Positions 55,066 to 64,000 of a stretch of 64,000 nt of DNA are shown here, piece by piece. The notes under the pieces are model-generated. The model did no database searches, was not told the origin of the DNA, and saw only the letters and a program-made list of their open reading frames with translations. The position numbers and the translations under genes are program-made. The stretch comes from Corynebacterium imitans (GTDB lineage Bacteria; Actinomycetota; Actinomycetes; Mycobacteriales; Mycobacteriaceae), in assembly GCF_000739455.1 (NCBI RefSeq), contig NZ_CP009211.1:1437458-1501457 (forward strand), in the 5' to 3' direction. Positions within the stretch are counted from its first letter, which is position 1; every line of letters begins with the position of its first letter.

Positions 55066-55926
55066 CTACGCTTGCAGATCCCGCTGGGCTCCCGCCTTGT
55101 GCAACAGGTCCGCAAACTCGTCGGCGATCCCGGGCGCGCACGCCGTGACCAGCGCCCCCTGCCCGCCGCGATCCACCAATCCCGGGTGGTGCACCACCGC
55201 ACCGGCTTCCGCCGCGATCACAGCCCCGGCGGCGTAGTCCCAGGGGTGGGTGCCGTGCTCGTAGTAGGCATCCACGCTGCCCTCTGCCACGCGGCACAGG
55301 TCAAGTGCGGCCGAACCCATGCGCCGAATGTCGCGCACCACGGGCAGGATGTGCTGCAGGATTTCCGCTTGGAGTCCCCGCCACCCCGCATCGTAGGCAA
55401 ACCCGGTCGCGACAAGCGTGGTCGCCAGTTGTGATGCTCGGGAGGCGCGAAGCGGGTGCGCGGTGCCGTCGATAAGCACACTGGCTCCCGCACCCACCGC
55501 CGCGCGGTAGACCACCCCGCGCGCCACGTCTGCAACTGCACCAGCCACAAGCTCGCCGTCGACGGCCACGCCGACAGAGACCGCGTAGGCGGGCACCCCG
55601 TAGATGAAGTTGACCGTGCCGTCGATCGGGTCGATGACCCACTCCACCCCGGTGCGGGTGGGCACCGCCGAACCCTCCTCGCCGATGATGCCGTCGTCGG
55701 GGCGAAGCTCGGCCAGGCGCTTGACCACGCGCGCCTCACAGCCCTTATCCACCGCGGTGACCGGGTCCACCTCCGAAGACTTCGTCTCCGCCACCATCGC
55801 CACGGACCCATGCTTGGTCAAAAAAGCGCGCTGATGCGCGACGAACTCCGCCGCATCGGTGACCAGATCCACGCACATATCGCGCAACTCGGCGGGACTG
55901 GGAACGTGATTCGCTGCAGTATTCAT
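55066..55926 (-). CDS. suhB: Inositol monophosphatase-family phosphatase (SuhB)
   Basis: Removes phosphate from inositol monophosphate and related sugars, Mg2+ dependent. The 286 residues show the metal motifs [18 protein letters not shown] and [10 protein letters not shown] in order. Inositol supply links it to PIM synthesis elsewhere in this window. The ATG at 55926 ([10 protein letters not shown]) fits; it is divergent from ppgK with 75 bp between them. It contains one enriched word at 55468-55477. Ordering matches Rv2701c. Confidence 0.93.
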   Translation of the reverse strand: MNTAANHVPSPAELRDMCVDLVTDAAEFVAHQRAFLTKHGSVAMVAETKSSEVDPVTAVDKGCEARVVKRLAELRPDDGIIGEEGSAVPTRTGVEWVIDPIDGTVNFIYGVPAYAVSVGVAVDGELVAGAVADVARGVVYRAAVGAGASVLIDGTAHPLRASRASQLATTLVATGFAYDAGWRGLQAEILQHILPVVRDIRRMGSAALDLCRVAEGSVDAYYEHGTHPWDYAAGAVIAAEAGAVVHHPGLVDRGGQGALVTACAPGIADEFADLLHKAGAQRDLQA

Positions 55927-56001
55927 ACTCCTATCGTGCCCGGCCCGCGTCACAGCTGCATCCTGGGCACCCGAGGCGGGAGGTTTTGTACAGTTGAGTA
56001 C

Positions 56002-56790
56002 ATGAGCGACACAACAGCGAATACCCAGGCTTCGACCGCGCCCACCTTGGGCTTTGGCGTAGACGTAGGCGGCTCCGGCATCAAGGGTGCCGTGGTTGAT
56101 CTGCGCACCGGCGAGTTTGTCGGCGAGCGGATAAAAATCGCCACGCCCAAGCCCGCCACCCCGCAGGCTGTGGCGGACACCGTGGCGCAGATCGTGCGCG
56201 CGCACGACTGGCACGGCCCGGTTGGCATCACGCTGCCGTCGGTGATTCGACAGCAGGTCGCCACCACCGCCGCCAATATCGACCCCTCCTGGGTGGGCAC
56301 GCAGGTCCACGACCTCTTCGCCGAGGCCCTGGGCCGCGAGGAGCTCGCTGTGCTCAACGACGCTGACGCAGCCGGTGTCGCTGAAGTCGCCTTCGGCGAG
56401 CCGCAGGCGCGCGAGGGCGCAGTCATCTTCCTCACCTTCGGCACGGGCATCGGCTCCGCAATGCTTGTCGACGGCACGCTGTTCCCCAACACCGAACTCG
56501 GACACCTCCTGCTCGACGGGAAGGAAGCCGAACACCTCGCCTCCTCGGCGGCCAAGGACCGCGAGGACCTGAGCTACAAGAAGTGGGCCAAGCGCGTCGA
56601 CGCTGTGCTCCACGAGTACGCCCGCTTGTTGAACCCGACCGCATTTGTGGTTGGCGGCGGCATCTCCCGCAAGGCCGACAAGTGGGTGCCCTTGCTTACC
56701 GTCGACGTGCCGGTGATCCCGGCGAAGCTGCGCAACCGCGCCGGCATCGTCGGGGCCGCGATGGCCGCGCACACACATCTCGCGCCCTAG
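56002..56790 (+). CDS. ppgK: Polyphosphate glucokinase
   Basis: Phosphorylates glucose using polyphosphate or ATP; a ROK-family kinase of 262 residues with [17 protein letters not shown] (phosphate loop), [16 protein letters not shown] and [14 protein letters not shown]. Length and position before sigA match PpgK (Rv2702). The ATG at 56002 lies about 14 bp after TACAGT, so the mRNA is probably leaderless. An enriched word variant (GCTTGTCGAC) is at 56463-56472. Confidence 0.93.
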   Translation: MSDTTANTQASTAPTLGFGVDVGGSGIKGAVVDLRTGEFVGERIKIATPKPATPQAVADTVAQIVRAHDWHGPVGITLPSVIRQQVATTAANIDPSWVGTQVHDLFAEALGREELAVLNDADAAGVAEVAFGEPQAREGAVIFLTFGTGIGSAMLVDGTLFPNTELGHLLLDGKEAEHLASSAAKDREDLSYKKWAKRVDAVLHEYARLLNPTAFVVGGGISRKADKWVPLLTVDVPVIPAKLRNRAGIVGAAMAAHTHLAP

Positions 56791-57124
56791 GCGGCGCGCA
56801 GCTCACCGGTGTGCGCCGGCTTTCATGTACGGTGGGCACCGGACAAGAGCCACTGTCCTTGACCTAAAACGATGCGTTGCGAAACCGCTGCGCAGTGGGC
56901 CATGAGGAACGCAAAAGCCAAGACTCGCGGCGGGGGCTGGAATAGATTCATCCCCCACCCTGTTAAGATGGGCGTTCTATAAATGAAACCATTGCGCAAC
57001 CCGACAAGATGTGCATCACACCTTGTTCGCAGCGTTCGCAGCGCACGCGCGGTTCTGCGTCGGCAGCGCTCCCACCTTTTATGCGGGGAGTGCGGCTTGA
57101 GCTTAAACGCAGGATCGCGGTGAG
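56791..57124 (+). promoter_or_regulatory. Upstream region of sigA (334 bp, no gene)
   Basis: No gene is seen. Features are a GC-rich dyad near 56793-56820 that may end ppgK; TATAAA at 56978-56983 as the best -10 candidate, without a clear -35; and an inverted repeat ACAAGaTGTG (57004-57013) with CACAcCTTGT (57017-57026), one mismatch, 3-nt loop, in the likely leader. A short direct repeat TTCGCAGCG follows. Confidence 0.4.
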
Positions 57125-58681
57125 GTGGTGGCAGTGGACAACGACCGAAACGGCGAAAGGGCGTACGTGGTAGCCAGCGAAGCTTCAGGCAATAACAGCG
57201 TCGACGATGCAGCACAGGCATCCTCCGACGGCGGAGCAGGCAACGGGTCGAGCGGCGCCGCGGCACCGGCGGCGAAGAAGACCGCGAAGAAAGCGGTAAA
57301 GAAGACTGCGCGCAAGAAGGCAACGAAGAAGACTGCCAAGAAGACGGTGCGCAAGAAGGCGACGAAGAAGACCGCTCGCAAGACTGCGAAGAAGACGAAG
57401 AAAACGACGCGCAAGAAGGCGACGGCGGCGCACGCTGAGAGCTCCGCTGTAGATGAGGACGAGCTGCGCACCGACGCGCTGCTCGACGATGCGGATAACC
57501 CCGACGACCGCGAAGACGAGGACTACGATCCGGATCTCGCGGACGAGGCGGACTTCGACGACGAGCTCGCCGACGACCTCGACGAAGATGAACTCGATGA
57601 GGACCTCGATGACGCTGACGACGTTGATGACGCGGACGAGGACAGCGACGAAGATGAGGAAGAAGAGGAAGACTCCTCCTCTGTCTGGGACATCGAGGAG
57701 TCCGCGGCCCTGCGCCAGGCACGCAAGGACGCGCAGCTGACCGCTTCGGCGGACTCGGTGCGCGCCTACCTCAAGCAGATCGGCAAGGTCGCGCTGTTGG
57801 ACGCGGAGCAGGAGGTCTCGCTGGCCAAGCGCATCGAGGCCGGCCTCTACGCACAGCACCGTCTTGACGAGATGCAGCGCGCTGCCGCCGAGGGCGATAA
57901 GGACGCCAAGCTCACTCCCGCGGTCAAGCGCGACTTCCGCGCCGTGGCGCGCGACGGGCGCAAGGCGAAGAACCACCTGCTTGAGGCGAACCTGCGCCTC
58001 GTGGTCTCGCTGGCGAAGCGCTACACCGGCCGCGGCATGGCCTTCCTGGATCTCATCCAGGAGGGCAACCTGGGCCTGATCCGTGCCGTGGAGAAGTTCG
58101 ACTACTCCAAGGGCTACAAGTTCTCCACCTACGCCACCTGGTGGATCCGCCAGGCGATTACGCGCGCGATGGCGGACCAGGCGCGCACCATCCGTATCCC
58201 GGTGCACATGGTCGAGGTCATCAACAAGCTCGGCCGCATCCAGCGCGAACTGCTGCAGGACCTGGGTCGCGAGCCGACGCCGCTGGAGCTGGCCAAGGAG
58301 ATGGACATCACCGAGGAAAAGGTGATGGAGATCCAGCAGTACGCCCGCGAGCCGATCTCTCTGGACCAGACGATCGGCGACGAGGGCGACAGCCAGCTCG
58401 GCGACTTCATCGAGGACTCCGAGGCAGTCGTCGCAGTCGATGCGGTCTCCTTCACGCTCCTGCAGGATCAGCTGCAAGATGTGCTCCACACGCTCTCGGA
58501 GCGTGAGGCTGGCGTCGTGCGTCTGCGCTTTGGCCTGACCGACGGTATGCCGCGCACTTTAGACGAGATCGGCCAGGTCTACGGGGTCACCCGCGAGCGT
58601 ATCCGCCAGATCGAGTCCAAGACGATGTCCAAGCTGCGCCACCCCTCGCGTTCGCAGGTGCTGCGCGACTACCTGGATTAG
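57125..58681 (+). CDS. sigA: Principal sigma factor SigA (RpoD)
   Basis: The housekeeping sigma-70 of RNA polymerase. The 518 residues begin with a non-conserved N-terminus: residues 50-100 are a Lys/Thr/Ala repeat ([15 protein letters not shown] type) and residues 110-195 are very acidic. The conserved sigma regions follow from about residue 215 (region 1.2 [17 protein letters not shown]; 2.2-2.4 with [20 protein letters not shown] and [14 protein letters not shown]; region 4 [24 protein letters not shown]). The start is uncertain among GTGs at 57125, 57128 and 57134; AGGTGG suits 57134. Ends at a strong bidirectional terminator. Confidence 0.97.
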   Translation: MVAVDNDRNGERAYVVASEASGNNSVDDAAQASSDGGAGNGSSGAAAPAAKKTAKKAVKKTARKKATKKTAKKTVRKKATKKTARKTAKKTKKTTRKKATAAHAESSAVDEDELRTDALLDDADNPDDREDEDYDPDLADEADFDDELADDLDEDELDEDLDDADDVDDADEDSDEDEEEEEDSSSVWDIEESAALRQARKDAQLTASADSVRAYLKQIGKVALLDAEQEVSLAKRIEAGLYAQHRLDEMQRAAAEGDKDAKLTPAVKRDFRAVARDGRKAKNHLLEANLRLVVSLAKRYTGRGMAFLDLIQEGNLGLIRAVEKFDYSKGYKFSTYATWWIRQAITRAMADQARTIRIPVHMVEVINKLGRIQRELLQDLGREPTPLELAKEMDITEEKVMEIQQYAREPISLDQTIGDEGDSQLGDFIEDSEAVVAVDAVSFTLLQDQLQDVLHTLSEREAGVVRLRFGLTDGMPRTLDEIGQVYGVTRERIRQIESKTMSKLRHPSRSQVLRDYLD

Positions 58682-58700
58682 CGCTGGTGTAGCCCAGCAC

Positions 58701-58750
58701 GAAGCCGGCGCGGGAAGGAATCAGTTTTCCCTTCCCGCGCCGGCTTCTTT
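58701..58750. terminator. Bidirectional terminator between sigA and the helicase gene
   Basis: An 18-bp perfect stem: GAAGCCGGCGCGGGAAGG (58701-58718) and CCTTCCCGCGCCGGCTTC (58730-58747), then TTT on the plus strand. The two genes converge on it. Confidence 0.9.
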
Positions 58751-58758
58751 CGTCTGCC

Positions 58759-60528
58759 TTACCAGCCGCGCAGGTAGTCGATGCGCTGGCGGAGCTGCTC
58801 GGCGCTGCACAGCGCGGTCGGCGGTCCCCCGCACGCCTTGCGAGCTTCGGTGTGGATCGCGCCATGTGGGCGTCCCGTCTTTCCCGCGACGATGGAAACG
58901 CGGTCGTTAAGCTCCTTGCGCAGACGCGGGATCTCATCCGCCGCGGTGCTCCCGCCTCCCGACCCGCCGCTCGGGGCACCCGGTGCCTGCTTTGTCGGCT
59001 GCGGCTCGCCGAGGATTTTCGCGCGCTCTGCGGCTTCGCGCTCGGCGGCCTTGCGCGCCTTTTCTTCCGCCTCGCGCGCATCGAGCTGGTCACTCTGACG
59101 CTTGCGCAGCAGGGTCTTCACCTGCTCGGCGTCCAGCAAGCCGGGCAGCCCGAGGAAGTCTTGTTCCTCCGCGGAGCCGGCGGCGGTGCCGGTGCCGTAG
59201 GTCGAGCCGTCGAAAATCAGCGAATCGAGCTCAGCCGAGGCCCCGATGGACTCGTAGCTGGGGGCCTCGTCCGGTTCGTTTTGCTGGCGATTCGCCTGCT
59301 CGATGAGCTCGTCGGACCAACCCTGCTCCCGGTGCGGCTTGCCGAGTACGTGGTCGCGCTGCACCTCCATGTTCTCGGCGAGCCCGAGCAACACTGGCAC
59401 CGAAGGCAGGAAGACGGAGGCCGACTCGCCCGGCATGCGCGAGCGCACGAATCGGCCGATGGCCTGTGCAAAGAAGAGCGGTGTGGAGGCGGACGTGGCG
59501 TAGACGCCGACGGAGAGCCGGGGTACGTCCACGCCCTCGGAGACCATGCGGACTGCCACCATCCATTCGTCCTTGGAGGCGGAGAACTCTTCGATGCGAT
59601 CGGAGGCGCCGGGCTCGTCGGAAAGCACGACCGTGACAGGCGTGTTGGACAGCTCCTGCAGAATCTTCGCATACGCGCGGGCGGTCGTCTTGTTGGTGGC
59701 GATGACCAGGCCGCCGGCGTCCGGCATGTTGCCGCGGATCTTCATCAGACGGGTGTGCGCGGCCTGCAGGACGAGCCTGATCCAGTCGCCCTTCGGGTCC
59801 AGCGCGGTCTTCCATGCGCGCGTGGTTTGCTCCGCATTGAGCGGCTCGCCGAGGCGCGCCGAGTACTCCTCGCCCGCGGAGTCGCGCCACTCTGTCTCGC
59901 CGCTGTAGGCGAGGAAGACAACGGGCCGCACCACACCGTCTTTTAAGGCGTGGGCGTAGCCGTAGGTGTAGTCCGCCTCCGAGACGAGGTGGCCCTCGCC
60001 GTCCTCGTTGTAGCGCACGAACGGGATCTGCGAGTCGTCGGAGCGAAACGGCGTGCCGGTGAGCGCGAGCCGGTGTTCGACATCGTTGTAGGCCTCGTAG
60101 ACGCCGTCGCCCCAGCTCTTCGAGTCGCCCGCGTGGTGGATCTCGTCCAGGATGACCATGCTGCGGCGCGCCGAGGCCACAGCGTGGTGCTTGAAGGGGT
60201 GCATGCCCACTTGGGCGTAGGTGACCACGATGCCGTCGTAGGCCGCGTTGACCGCCGACGAGTTGGTGAAGTTCGGGTCGAGCGAGAGCCCGAAGCGCTT
60301 CGCGGCGTCCGACCACTGGTGCTTGAGGTGCTCGGTGGGCACCACGACGATGAGACGCTGGACCGTCTTATCTGCCAGCAGGCGGCTGGCCAGGGTCAGC
60401 GCGAAGGTCGTCTTGCCTGCGCCCGGGGTTGCCACGGCCAGGAAGTCACGCGGTTTCGTGCGGAGAAACGAATCAAGGGCCTCTTGCTGCCATTTGCGGA
60501 GCTGAGGCCCTGTACTCGGGGTGGTCAC
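58759..60528 (-). CDS. DEAD/DEAH-box (SF2) helicase
   Basis: A 589-residue SF2 helicase. Motifs in order: Q-like LRKWQQEALDSFL, Walker A ATPGAGKTTFAL, motif Ia IVVVPTEHLKHQW, motif II ILDEIHHAGD (DEIH), motif III ALTGTPFRSDD, and motif VI QAIGRFVRSRMPG. The C-terminal third is a charged, Ala/Glu/Arg-rich region of unknown role. The start is the GTG at 60528, fixed by a 4-bp GTGA overlap with the DUF3039 gene, which shows coupling. Substrate (DNA or RNA) unknown; the layout resembles type III restriction or XPB-like helicases. Conserved near sigA in relatives. Confidence 0.87.
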   Translation of the reverse strand: MTTPSTGPQLRKWQQEALDSFLRTKPRDFLAVATPGAGKTTFALTLASRLLADKTVQRLIVVVPTEHLKHQWSDAAKRFGLSLDPNFTNSSAVNAAYDGIVVTYAQVGMHPFKHHAVASARRSMVILDEIHHAGDSKSWGDGVYEAYNDVEHRLALTGTPFRSDDSQIPFVRYNEDGEGHLVSEADYTYGYAHALKDGVVRPVVFLAYSGETEWRDSAGEEYSARLGEPLNAEQTTRAWKTALDPKGDWIRLVLQAAHTRLMKIRGNMPDAGGLVIATNKTTARAYAKILQELSNTPVTVVLSDEPGASDRIEEFSASKDEWMVAVRMVSEGVDVPRLSVGVYATSASTPLFFAQAIGRFVRSRMPGESASVFLPSVPVLLGLAENMEVQRDHVLGKPHREQGWSDELIEQANRQQNEPDEAPSYESIGASAELDSLIFDGSTYGTGTAAGSAEEQDFLGLPGLLDAEQVKTLLRKRQSDQLDAREAEEKARKAAEREAAERAKILGEPQPTKQAPGAPSGGSGGGSTAADEIPRLRKELNDRVSIVAGKTGRPHGAIHTEARKACGGPPTALCSAEQLRQRIDYLRGW

Positions 60529-60782
60529 TTGCGGCGCAGCCCCTTGTAGATTCGCTCGCAGTCCGGGCACACGGGCGAGCCGGGCTTCGCCTGCTTCTTC
60601 ACGGGGAATTTCGCCCCGCACAGTGCGACGACTTGCTTGCCGGACATGGCGGAGTCGACGATTTGGTCTTTCTTTACATAGTGGAAAAACTTCGGGGTGC
60701 CGTCGTCGGTGGTTGACGAGGTGTCCTCCCGAAGATCGGGGCGCTCAAGAGTCTTCGTCGTCGTATTCACGCCCTCCATCAT
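60525..60782 (-). CDS. DUF3039-family small zinc-ribbon protein
   Basis: An 85-residue protein with two zinc-binding pairs implied by ALCGAKF and SPVCPDCERIYKG, typical of DUF3039. Function unknown. It is coupled to the helicase by a 4-bp overlap, so the two products may work together. Start ATG at 60782, with a second ATG directly following. Confidence 0.85.
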   Translation of the reverse strand: MMEGVNTTTKTLERPDLREDTSSTTDDGTPKFFHYVKKDQIVDSAMSGKQVVALCGAKFPVKKQAKPGSPVCPDCERIYKGLRRK

Positions 60783-60829
60783 GCCCCAAAGGGGGCCAGT
60801 TGTGGCAACGGGGCGCTAACCTTTGCCTT

Positions 60830-61342
60830 ATGAGCGGATCTCAGCACTATTCTCACGACGCATCACCGGGCGAGTCCGATCCGCACGTCATCGACGCGCC
60901 GCTTGATCACGACCCCGCACCGCAGAAGCGCCGTTTTCGGCGGCGCTCCCGGCGCGCGCTGATTACCGACGCCACGCGCACCCCCGAGCAGAACCGGCAG
61001 TCCCGCGAGAAGCAGTACCTGATCTTGCAGGGGCTGCGCCTGCCGCTGATTGCGCTGTCGATCGGTGCGGCGGTTGCGGGCCATTGGTGGTGGGCCGCGG
61101 CTATTTTCGGGATTACGCTTCCGCTGCCGTGGGTCTCGGTGATGATTGCCAACGGCCAGGGTGAGGTGCGTGAGAAGCGCGAGCGCAATGTGTACAAGCC
61201 TGCGGTTGCGCGTGAGCAGGCGCGCCAGGCCGCGCTTGCGGAGCAAGCGCGCGCCCAATTGGGCCAGGGCACCGCGCAGATGCGTGAGTTGGGCCCGACT
61301 ATTATCGACGCGGACACTGAGGATTCTGACGAGAAGGAGTAG
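60830..61342 (+). CDS. DUF3099-family membrane protein
   Basis: A 170-residue protein with a basic N-terminal half (KRRFRRRSRRALITDATRTP), two membrane segments (LRLPLIALSIGAAVAGHWWW and AAAIFGITLPLPWVSVMIA) and a charged helical tail. DUF3099 proteins are widespread in actinobacteria and unstudied. The ATG at 60830 begins MSGSQHYSHD. The next gene starts 5 bp after its stop. Confidence 0.82.
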   Translation: MSGSQHYSHDASPGESDPHVIDAPLDHDPAPQKRRFRRRSRRALITDATRTPEQNRQSREKQYLILQGLRLPLIALSIGAAVAGHWWWAAAIFGITLPLPWVSVMIANGQGEVREKRERNVYKPAVAREQARQAALAEQARAQLGQGTAQMRELGPTIIDADTEDSDEKE

Positions 61343-61346
61343 CACG

Positions 61347-62861
61347 ATGAGTGCCCTTGAACAGGCCGCGCGCGAGCTCGCCTCCGCGCTGCACAGCGCA
61401 GGGTTGACCGCCGATGGCGTCGCCCGGCACCTCGGCCCGGTCGCGACGGCGGCGCTGTACCGGGGAGAGCCGGGTGTGGTGCTCACGGCCTGCGACGACT
61501 CCGCGCTCTCGCGCCTGATCCGCATCTTCCTGGTGCGCGAGCCCACGCCTCGCCCTGCGCTCGAGGATGTGCTCTCGCCTGCGCTCGTGCAGCTGCTTAT
61601 CGACGCAGGCGTGCTCTCCCCCACCGCATCCCCGGCCACCTTCAGCGTGGCCCTCGACGTCCGCCCGCACGTACTTGCAGGCCGGGACTTCTTCGTCATC
61701 TCGGACCTGGATGCCTCCATGACCGATTATGTGCCAGGCCCGGACCACGTCCTCGGCGTCGGCGCGGCCTCCCTGTCGCTGCTGCAGGCCACCCCGACCT
61801 CCCCTGCCGAGCGCGTGCTGGATCTTGGCACGGGCTCCGGAGTGCAAGCGCTCGCGCAGTCGGGGTGCGCGCAGCAGGTGGTTGCCACCGACGTGCACCC
61901 GCGGGCGCTCGATCTTGCACGCGCCACGCTCGCCGCCAACAGCGTCGAGAACGTCGAGCTGCGCGAGGGCCCGTGGTTTGCACCCGTTGCAGGCGAGCGT
62001 TTCGACCGGATCGTGGCGAACCCGCCGTTTGTGGTGGGTCCCGCCGAGGTCGGTCACGTATACCGCGACTCCGGCCTGGAATTGGACGGTGCCAGCGAGC
62101 TGGTCGCCAGCCAGGCAGCCGACTACCTCTCGGAAGGCGGCACCGCCTGCATCCTGGGCGCATGGGCGCACACCCGGGGCCAAAGCTGGCGTCAGCGGGT
62201 GGCCTCCTGGCTGCCTGCACAGGGAGTCTCAGCGTGGGTGCTGCAGCGCGACGTGGTGGATCCGGGCCAGTACGTCTCCACCTGGTTGCGCGACGAATCC
62301 ATCGACGTGCGCTCGGCTGAGGGCATCGCGCGCACGCAGCGCTGGCTTGAGTACTTCCGAGCACACGAGGTCGAGCAGATCGGCTTCGGCTGGATCTTCC
62401 TGCGAGAAATCGGCGATCACGCCTCGGAAATCACCGCAGAGGCGCTTTCCCACCCCTTCGATGACCCACTCGGGCCGGAGGTCGAAGAGTACTTCACCCG
62501 CGCGGAATGGCTGCGCAATTCGGATGCGGACGCGGTGCTGGACGCGAGCTACACCGTGCGCCCCGGCGTCGCACTCGAGGAGGTCAGCCTGGCTGACACG
62601 GAAACAGGCATGGGGTTTGCGCCCGAGGTCACGCGGATTACGCGCACGGACGGGCCGCGCTTTAGCCACGAGATCGACGCCGCGGTGCGCTCGCTGCTTG
62701 CCGGGCTGCACCCGCAGGGTTTGAGTTTGCGTGACGTGGTGGGGTTGCTCGCGGCGTCGCAAAGCATTGGCGATGTCGGCGAGCTGGAAGCCTCCGCGGT
62801 GCGCATCGTGGTGGACCTGGTGCGCCACGGGATCGTGCTGCCCACAGACATTGTGGCGTAA
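61347..62861 (+). CDS. Class I SAM-dependent methyltransferase, probable RNA/protein N-methyltransferase type
   Basis: A 504-residue two-domain enzyme: an N-terminal recognition region of about 150 residues, then a Rossmann methyltransferase with motif I VLDLGTGSGVQALA and the catalytic ANPPFVV (NPPY-like, as in HemK and RsmC families), and a long C-terminal domain of unknown fold. The substrate is not evident. The ATG at 61347 follows GAAGGAG. One enriched word lies at 61595-61604 (encoding LLIDAG). It stands between the DUF3099 and dtd genes with short gaps, probably in one operon. Confidence 0.83.
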   Translation: MSALEQAARELASALHSAGLTADGVARHLGPVATAALYRGEPGVVLTACDDSALSRLIRIFLVREPTPRPALEDVLSPALVQLLIDAGVLSPTASPATFSVALDVRPHVLAGRDFFVISDLDASMTDYVPGPDHVLGVGAASLSLLQATPTSPAERVLDLGTGSGVQALAQSGCAQQVVATDVHPRALDLARATLAANSVENVELREGPWFAPVAGERFDRIVANPPFVVGPAEVGHVYRDSGLELDGASELVASQAADYLSEGGTACILGAWAHTRGQSWRQRVASWLPAQGVSAWVLQRDVVDPGQYVSTWLRDESIDVRSAEGIARTQRWLEYFRAHEVEQIGFGWIFLREIGDHASEITAEALSHPFDDPLGPEVEEYFTRAEWLRNSDADAVLDASYTVRPGVALEEVSLADTETGMGFAPEVTRITRTDGPRFSHEIDAAVRSLLAGLHPQGLSLRDVVGLLAASQSIGDVGELEASAVRIVVDLVRHGIVLPTDIVA

Positions 62862-62879
62862 ACAGGAAGGAACCAGAGT

Positions 62880-63314
62880 ATGAAGGCCGTACTTACGCGC
62901 GTGGCCAGCGCGAGCGTCACCGTCGATGGCGAGGTCGTCGGCGCGATCGACTGCAAGGACACCGGCGGAATCCTCGCGCTCGTGGGCGTCGGCCGCGACG
63001 ACGATCCGCAGGCCTGGGAAACCATCGCCCGCAAGATCGCTGAACTGCGCATTCTCGACGGCGAACGCTCCGTCCAAGACGTCGACGCGCCAGTGCTACT
63101 GGTCAGCCAGTTCACGCTTATGGGGCGCACCGCGAAGGGCAGGCGGCCCTCCTGGTCGGATGCCGCGCCCGGCGACGTCGCCGAGCCGGTGATCGCAAAA
63201 ATCGCGGCCGCGCTGCGCGAGCGCGGCATCACCGTGGAAGAGGGCCGCTTCGGGGCGATGATGGACGTCGAGAGCGTCAACAGTGGGCCTTTTACGGTGC
63301 TCGTCGAGGCGTAA
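62880..63314 (+). CDS. dtd: D-aminoacyl-tRNA deacylase
   Basis: Frees tRNA charged with D-amino acids or glycine. The 144 residues include SQFTLMG (residues 76-81) and the Gly-cisPro motif in VNSGPFTV near the C-terminus, both diagnostic of DTD. A GGAAGGAA ribosome site precedes the ATG. It follows the methyltransferase by 18 bp. Confidence 0.96.
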   Translation: MKAVLTRVASASVTVDGEVVGAIDCKDTGGILALVGVGRDDDPQAWETIARKIAELRILDGERSVQDVDAPVLLVSQFTLMGRTAKGRRPSWSDAAPGDVAEPVIAKIAAALRERGITVEEGRFGAMMDVESVNSGPFTVLVEA

Positions 63315-63430
63315 CTCGGCCCTGCGCGCAAAGAAGCCTGACAACCCCCCACGTTCTAGGGGTGAATCTCCTGGGGTAATCCTGACAGTGGCGCGGATTT
63401 GGGGCCGGTTGAATAATATCTACCAAAGCC

Positions 63431-63456
63431 GGAACAATCGGGCGCTCTGCACCGTT
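63431..63456 (+). promoter_or_regulatory. SigH-type promoter candidate of sigB
   Basis: GGAAC (63431-63435) and CGTT (63453-63456) with 17 bp between fit the SigH/SigE-type consensus (GGAAN-CGTT). They lie about 65 bp before the ATG. sigB under stress-sigma control is known in C. glutamicum and M. tuberculosis. The rest of the 206-bp gap shows an inverted GGGGT/ACCCC-like cluster near 63345-63365. Confidence 0.6.
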
Positions 63457-63520
63457 GGACGTATAAGACTGAACCTTTTGTGGGTTCGGATGGTTCGAAA
63501 CCTCAAGGAGGCAGCTCTTC

Positions 63521-64000
<480 letters not shown>

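Noticed and set aside
55927..56778. A minus-strand extension of suhB through ppgK
   Set aside because: The real suhB start at 55926 fits the family; the extension is antisense to ppgK.

Overview
The window is a chromosomal segment of a high-GC Corynebacterium. Three things point to the genus. Gene order follows the Mycobacterium tuberculosis alaS-rarA-aspS-hisS-rel-apt-secFD-yajC-ruvBAC-yebC-tesB-pimA-patA-pgsA-HIT-thrS block and then the ribD-like/aftC/msrB/hemQ/dxs/dut/suhB/ppgK/sigA/sigB block. Genes for phosphatidylinositol mannosides and for an AftC-type arabinan glycosyltransferase are present, as expected of mycolic-acid bacteria. The CE1758/CE1759-type luciferase/FMN reductase pair is corynebacterial. 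The species cannot be fixed from the sequence.

Layout. 1-6306 carries the start of alaS, rarA, a kinase-like phosphotransferase and aspS, all on the minus strand. 6434-11400 is a plus-strand run: a zinc metallopeptidase, a HEPN-like/CBS protein, a luciferase-like monooxygenase with its FMN reductase, and L-serine dehydratase. 11407-15649 holds hisS, a metallo-hydrolase and tpx (minus), then a membrane cyclophilin and a small secreted protein (plus). 15821-30311 is a long minus-strand series: a secreted 5'-nucleotidase, rel, apt, a solute-binding lipoprotein, secF-secD-yajC, ruvB-ruvA-ruvC, yebC and tesB. 30346-36175 is one tightly packed operon, thrS-HIT-pgsA-patA-pimA-lemA-like, which joins threonyl-tRNA synthesis to the first steps of PIM synthesis.

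36347-41283 is the accessory-looking part. It has a secreted Dyp peroxidase, PCuAC and CopC copper proteins, tRNA-Val(CAC), a six-gene tRNA cluster (Gly-Val-Gly-Cys-Val-Gly) containing an internal duplication, a strong terminator, an exact 69-bp-period array of palindromes, and a stand-alone asparagine-synthetase-like ATPase with no glutaminase domain. From 41433 the conserved backbone resumes: a RibD-like reductase, aftC, msrB, hemQ, a DUF3000 protein, an RNase D-like protein, dxs, a TrmA-like RNA methyltransferase, DUF3710, dut and DUF3093. A two-gene ascorbate-type PTS (52198-54612) interrupts it. Then come DUF4193, suhB, ppgK, sigA, a DUF3039/helicase pair, DUF3099, a methyltransferase, dtd and the start of sigB at the right edge.

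Three signals stand out beyond the genes: a 10-bp word, GCTTNTCGAC, that occurs far more often than chance in several reading frames and outside genes, once as an inverted pair; the 69-bp palindrome array; and a protein joining an RNxxxH (HEPN-type) motif to CBS domains. Candidate control sites include a LexA-like box before ruvC, a SigH-type promoter before sigB, PHO-box-like repeats near the nucleotidase and the small secreted protein, and several clear terminators.
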